From assembly GCA_038501625.1 (NCBI GenBank), contig JAZAYU010000080.1:2441972-2505971 (forward strand): a stretch of DNA of 64,000 bases, in the 5' to 3' direction. The stretch is from Corbicula japonica (lineage: Eukaryota > Mollusca > Bivalvia > Venerida > Cyrenidae). Below are positions 60,007 to 64,000 of this stretch, in pieces. The number at the start of each line of letters is the position of its first letter. The stretch's first letter is position 1. The notes under the pieces were generated by a model. It searched no databases, was not told the DNA's origin, and saw only the letters and a program-made list of their open reading frames with translations. The translations under genes were made by a program, and so were the position numbers.

Positions 60007-60481
60007 CCTTCATCATATTTTCAACTTGCCTTGTTTATTATAAAACTGGTTGTGATATAAGCAAAATCATTATGTTAGCTTCTGAATTGAAAGAGTTATG
60101 CCCCTTTTTGTAATTTTTGTTAAAACTTTTGACTAAGTATCCGAGGGTGACACAAAATGTTCAAGTGAAGAACTGTAGGTAGTCCTCTTAAAGTGCCACT
60201 GATGCTAAGGTATTTAAACATCTACAGTGACTGTTTTTGTTTCAGAATGGCCTAAGACTGACAAATTTTCTAAGACCATAAACTATAACTATCTTGTCCG
60301 TATAATCTATATTAATCGGGCATAATATGTCTTTTTTTCAGGCTTATGCTTAGTTGTTGCTGTTGTTATGTTGATTAATAGCATATTTTAATATTCTGCG
60401 AGTATGCTGATATTAAAAACTTATGTAGAAGAAAATCTTAAAGTGTATGATAAGTAAAGTCTTACTTAAATTTTGAAGTTA

Positions 60482-60723
60482 TTAAACCCATTCTTGTATA
60501 TATACGCATTTTTACGCTTGTGCGACCAGTGTAGATCCAGATCAGCCGGCATATCCGTGCCGTCTGATCAGGATCTGCACCGGTCGCATTTTGGTCAGAA
60601 ATAACCTAATGAATCAAAAAGCGAACAGTTTAGATCTTGATCAACAGAACGGATGTGCCGGCTGATCTGGATCTACACTGGTTGCCCTAGCAATAAAGGT
60701 GTGTCTATACAGGAAAGGGTTAA
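60482..60723. repeat. Family A element, full length
   Basis: TTAAACCCATTCTTG to ACAGGAAAGGGTTAA, 242 bp. Both hairpins are well kept (gcgaccagtgtagatccaga ... gatctgcaccggtcgc). Confidence 0.85.
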
Positions 60724-60993
60724 AGTTTGTTGTTGTAGGGTTTTTATGTAGTCCTGTGTATGAGACTCCTTGTTTTGAGAATCTGCTACTGTTATTTCTG
60801 AGAGCAGCCTTAGAAACTTTTGTTTCCCCTCATCATGTTTCCAGTCAGTCCCCCATTGATTGTTTCATATCAGTTTAATGTAAAGATATGGCATATCAAA
60901 AAAAATTCAGTAATGGGTTACCCAAATCAATTAAATTCAATAATAAGTCGTCCAAAATAAAACCTATTTCCCAGTTAAAAATATGGATTTCTT

Positions 60994-61092
60994 CAGACTG
61001 GTCTCCTATCTTAAGCATCTGGTTGATTGAAATTGATTCCAGGATACAAATTTGACCATTGATTGGTTGAAATTGATTCCATGCTCCAAACT
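60994..61092. repeat. Decayed family B copy
   Basis: cagactggtctcctatctta, catctggttgattgaaattg and ttgattggttgaaattgatt resemble the B arms, with a duplicated CCAAT-type unit. It lies just before the exon at 61124. Confidence 0.5.
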
Positions 61093-61123
61093 GACAATGG
61101 AATCAATTTGCTTACTTTTACAG

Positions 61124-61290
61124 GGTAAGATGGGGTAGATATTTACCAGATGGTCAGTTTGTTAAGATGACCAGAGGATTTGACCCAGCAAATGATGAAA
61201 TTATGAAACTTTTTGACATAGATTTCGAATATACAATAGAGACTGGCCAATTGAGTAAAGGGGGATACATGTTTTCATTACATATAATAT
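61124..61290 (+). CDS. Ig-like domain gene, second-half exon 2
   Basis: 167 nt after a good acceptor (gcttacttttacag), donor gtataa, phase 2 in and 1 out, no stop. It encodes VRWGRYLPDGQFVKMTRGF, DPANDEIMKLFDIDFEYTIE and TGQLSKGGYMFSLHII. It shares the fold pattern of exon 50065: the Trp at position 3, a DFEYTIE strand aligned with HFEFSYS, and GGYMFSLHI aligned with KLYVFPLKI. Nucleotide similarity is low, so it is an old paralogous exon. No partner first-half exon was found between 57349 and here. It either belongs to another Ig domain or is an alternative to 50065. Confidence 0.6.
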
Positions 61291-61669
61291 GTATAACAGA
61301 TGAGCAGGTTGATTGGGATCTCCACTGTTGCCAATGGGATAAAATCCATATATCATTGGTAAAGAAACCTGTAATCTAATATACAGTTAACTTAATGAGA
61401 ATCTAGCAAATGTTTTTTTAAGAAAGGGAGACCACCTCAATCAATTTTTATTTGTAGCAGCAAGAGTTTTCTGAACATTGTAGCTTTTATCATTCCTGAT
61501 GCACTTCATGCACCAGGGTGTGCTTAATTTACAGCCCACTGTTATTAAGTTTTGCTGGGTGAAAATTTATAGATATTAAAATTTTATCCTAACATTGAGA
61601 TGTCAGTAGTACTGGTTATCATGTCGCAAATGTAGAAGTTTAGATTTGATTAGCTGTTATTATGTTTTT

Positions 61670-63592
61670 TAGCTCACCTGTCACGTAGTGACAGGGTGAG
61701 CTTTTGTGAGGGGGGTTCGTCCGTCGTCCGTCCGTCCGTCCGTCCGTCCGTCCGTCCGTTCACAATTGTTGTCCGCACTCTAGCGGACAGAATTTTGGTC
61801 CAATCTTCTTCAAACTTGGTCAGAATGTTTATCTCAATGATATCTAGGTCAAGTTCGAAACTGGGTCATGTGACCCTTAAAACTAGGTCACTAGGTCAAA
61901 TTAAAGAAAAAGCTTGTCTGCACTCTAGCGGTTGTAATTTTGATCCGTTCTTCTTTAAACTTGGTCAGAATGTTTATCCCAATGATATCTAGGTCAAGTT
62001 CGAAACTGGGTCATGTGACTTTGAAATCTAGGTCACTAGGTCAAATTATAGAAAAAGCTTGTCCGCACTCTAGTGGTCGCAATTTTGGTCCGATCTTCTT
62101 CAAACTTGGTCAGAATGTTTATCCCAATAATATCTAGGTCAAGTACAAAACTGGGTCATGTGACCTTGAAATCTAGGTCACTAGGTCAAATTATAGAAAA
62201 AGCTTGTCAGCACTCTAGTGGTCATAATTTTGGTGCAATCTTCTTTAAACTTGGTCAGAATGTTTATCTTAATAATATCTAGGTCAAGTTTGTTACTGGG
62301 TCATGTGACCCTTAAAACTAGGTCACTAGGTCAAATTAAAGGAAAAGCTTGTCTGCACTCTAGCGGTTGTAATTTTGGTCCGTTCTTCTTTAAACTTGGT
62401 CAGAATGTTAATCCCAATGATATCTAGGTCAAGTTGGAAACTGGGTCATGTGACCTTGAAATCTAGGTCACTAGGTCAAATTATAGAAAAAGCTTGTCCG
62501 CACTCTAGTGGTCGTAATTTTGGTCCGATCTTCTTCAAACTTGGTCAGAATGTTTATCCCAATGATATCTAGGTCAAGTTCGAAACTGGGTCATGTGACC
62601 AAACTAGGTCACTAGTTCAAATTATAGAAAAAGCTTGTCTGCACTCTAGCGGTCTAAATTTTGATGCGATCTTCTTCAAACTTGGTCAGAATGTTTATCT
62701 CAATGATATCTAGGTCAAGTTCGAAACTGGGTCATATGACCTTGAAATCTAGGTCACTGGGTCAAATTATAGAAAAAGCTTGTCCGCAATCTAGCAGTCT
62801 TAATTTTAGTGCAATCTTCTTTAAACTTGAACAGAATGTTTATCATAATGATATCTAGGTCAAGTTCGTAACTGGGTCATGTGACCCTTAGAACTAGGTC
62901 ACTAGGTCAAATTAAAAGAAAGCTAGTCTGCACTCTAGCGGTTGTAATTTTGGTCCGTTCTTCTTTAAACTTGGTCAGAATGTTTATTCCAATGATATCT
63001 AGGTCTAGTTTGAAACTGGATCATGTGACCTTGAAATCTAGGTCACTAGGTCAAATTATAGGAAAAGCTTGTCCGCACTCAAGTGGTCGTAATTTTAGTC
63101 TAATCTTCTTCAAACTTGGTCAGAATGTTTATCCCAATGATATCTAGGTCAAGTTCGAAACTGGGTCTTGTGACTTTGAAATTTAGGTCACTAGGTCAAA
63201 TTATAGAAAAAGCTTGTTAGCACTCTAGTTGTCGTAATTATTGTCAGATCTTCTTCAAACTTGGTCAGAATGTTTATTCCAATAATATCTAGGTCATGTT
63301 CGAAACTGAGTCGTGTAACCTTGAAATTTAGGTCACTAGGTCTAATTGTAGAAAAAGCTTGTCCGCACTCTAGCGGTCTTAATTTTGATGTGATCTTCTT
63401 CAAACTTGGTCAGAATGTTTATCTCGATGATATCTTGGTCAAGTTCGAAACTGGGTCATGTGACCTTGAAATCTAGGTCACTAGGTCAAATTATAGAAAA
63501 AGTTTGTACGCACTCAAGTGGTCTTAATTTTTGTACGAACCGTTGAACAGATGTTCGCAGGTGAGCGACCCAGGGTCCCTTGGACCCTCTTG
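61670..63592. mobile_element. Family E HINE-type element with precise empty site
   Basis: The 5' end is TAGCTCACCTGTCACGTAG, followed by repeated gtccgtcc. About 12 units of about 145 bp follow (ttgtccgcactctag, cttcaaacttggtcagaatg, gatatctaggtcaagttcga, catgtgaccttgaaatctag). The 3' end has CAGGTGAGCG, the hairpin agggtcccttggaccct and CTTG. The duplicate at 50021-50035 lacks the element and reads tatgtttttatctgttg, showing insertion at a T tract without target duplication. Confidence 0.85.
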
Positions 63593-63628
63593 TATCTGTT
63601 AATTCACATAATTTATCCTTGAATGCAG

Positions 63629-63804
63629 AGTTCACTGGGACTTCATACGAAGCAGCGATGGGAAGAAATTTGCTATCACAGAATTCGTTTACCCGGCTCT
63701 AAATTCGCAGTATGCGGAGGAAAACTTTGCTAGCGGACATTTTGAATTTTCATATTTCCCTGATCCTGGCACACAGCTATATGTATTTCCTCTTAAGATC
63801 AAGG
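63629..63804 (+). CDS. Ig-like domain gene, second-half exon 3 (duplicate of 50065-50240)
   Basis: 176 nt, same acceptor context (ttgaatgcag), donor gtatgt, phase 2 in and 1 out, open throughout. It encodes VHWDFIRSSDGKKFAITEF, VYPALNSQYAEENFASG and HFEFSYFPDPGTQLYVFPLK. My hand count against exon 50065 is 18 base changes, 13 of them replacing an amino acid, with no frameshift or stop. The intact frame and splice sites argue that it is still used. No first-half exon lies between 61290 and here, which fits use as an alternative to 50065 or 61124. Confidence 0.7.
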
Positions 63805-64000
63805 GTATGTGACGTGAGACTTCCCATTACCATGTTAAAACATGGTTCTTTTCTCTGTTATGCATTGCTATGAACACCTGTAACCTGTCTTGTATTATAA
63901 CCATGGAGTGATGTAGTGATTTAGCTGAATTGTTCTATTGATACAGTTGTATACAGTATCATAATACACGAGTTGAATTATCATTAATTATGACCAGACC

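Larger units (their letters stand above)
61296..64000 (+). repeat. Segmental duplication, copy 2 (runs off the window)
   Basis: Matches 49645-50442 from acagatgagcaggttgattg onward, interrupted by the HINE at 61670-63592. It begins six bases after the exon 61124-61290. The left breakpoint is inside A-family sequence in the source copy. The match is still ongoing at base 64000. Confidence 0.9.

Noticed and set aside
61696..63476. Series of overlapping 60-98-codon frames with repeated LVRMFI and RSLGQI motifs
   Set aside because: These are translations of the 145-bp HINE tandem units; each ends or restarts at the same unit position and frames shift with indels.
13319..63592. CRISPR array interpretation of the regular repeats
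   Set aside because: Units are about 145 bp with no short repeat/unique spacer pattern, and the genome is eukaryotic.

Overview
The window reads as a eukaryotic, AT-rich, repeat-saturated nuclear genome, most likely a bivalve mollusc and probably a heterodont clam. The reasons are the dense short hairpin elements with TTAACCC...GGGTTAA ends, the large tandem-repeat elements opening with TAGCTCACCTG or TATGCCCCCGAAGG, and long introns with GT-AG splice sites. The species call is from memory of repeat styles and is not proven. There is no sign of bacterial operons, tRNA, rRNA or CRISPR arrays. Most short open frames are translations of repeats.

Gene content. One host gene is supported: a + strand gene with an immunoglobulin-like domain split over several short exons at the right end. 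Exon 49179-49311 carries the B-strand Cys and exon 50065-50240 carries the core Trp. Two further second-half exons of the same phase class (2 in, 1 out) lie at 61124-61290 and 63629-63804, the last a segmental duplicate of 50065-50240. A small exon at 57284-57349 could supply the F strand. A possible signal-peptide exon lies at 41251-41305. No matching first-half exon was found before the two extra second halves, so they may be alternative exons. A CpG-rich stretch at 35820-36150 with three evenly spaced ETS motifs, an E2F palindrome and a CRE looks like a promoter, but its gene is not identified. The only long coding region is a 5'-truncated non-LTR retrotransposon reverse transcriptase (minus strand, 43920-45338).

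Repeats, with labels used below. Family A: about 240 bp, TTAA ends, two internal hairpins, about 30 copies. Family B: about 145 bp near-perfect palindrome rich in CCAAT boxes, often sitting inside A. Family C: about 0.8-1.15 kb, CATACATG ends. Family D: 344 bp, CAGGGCTTT ends, 5-bp target duplications. Family E/G: Helentron-like (HINE-type) elements with about 145-bp internal tandem arrays ending in a hairpin plus CTCTTG. Family K: a 2.96-kb element with an 8-bp target duplication. There are also pogo/Tigger-like and mariner relics.

Layout. 1-5720: A/B/D copies and a minisatellite. 5721-6220: assembly gap. 6221-14257: tandem arrays, A copies and a complete E element. 14258-29731: sparse sequence with A copies, C1, a pogo-like element and one other TIR element. 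29732-32885: K inside A. 33000-42800: A/B copies, a foldback element, the putative promoter and a small CRE-bearing MITE. 42939-48870: a nested stack A > D > (G > LINE and E; C). 48870-64000: the Ig-domain gene, with E, A, B, Tigger-like and mariner insertions in its introns and a duplicated exon segment running off the right edge.
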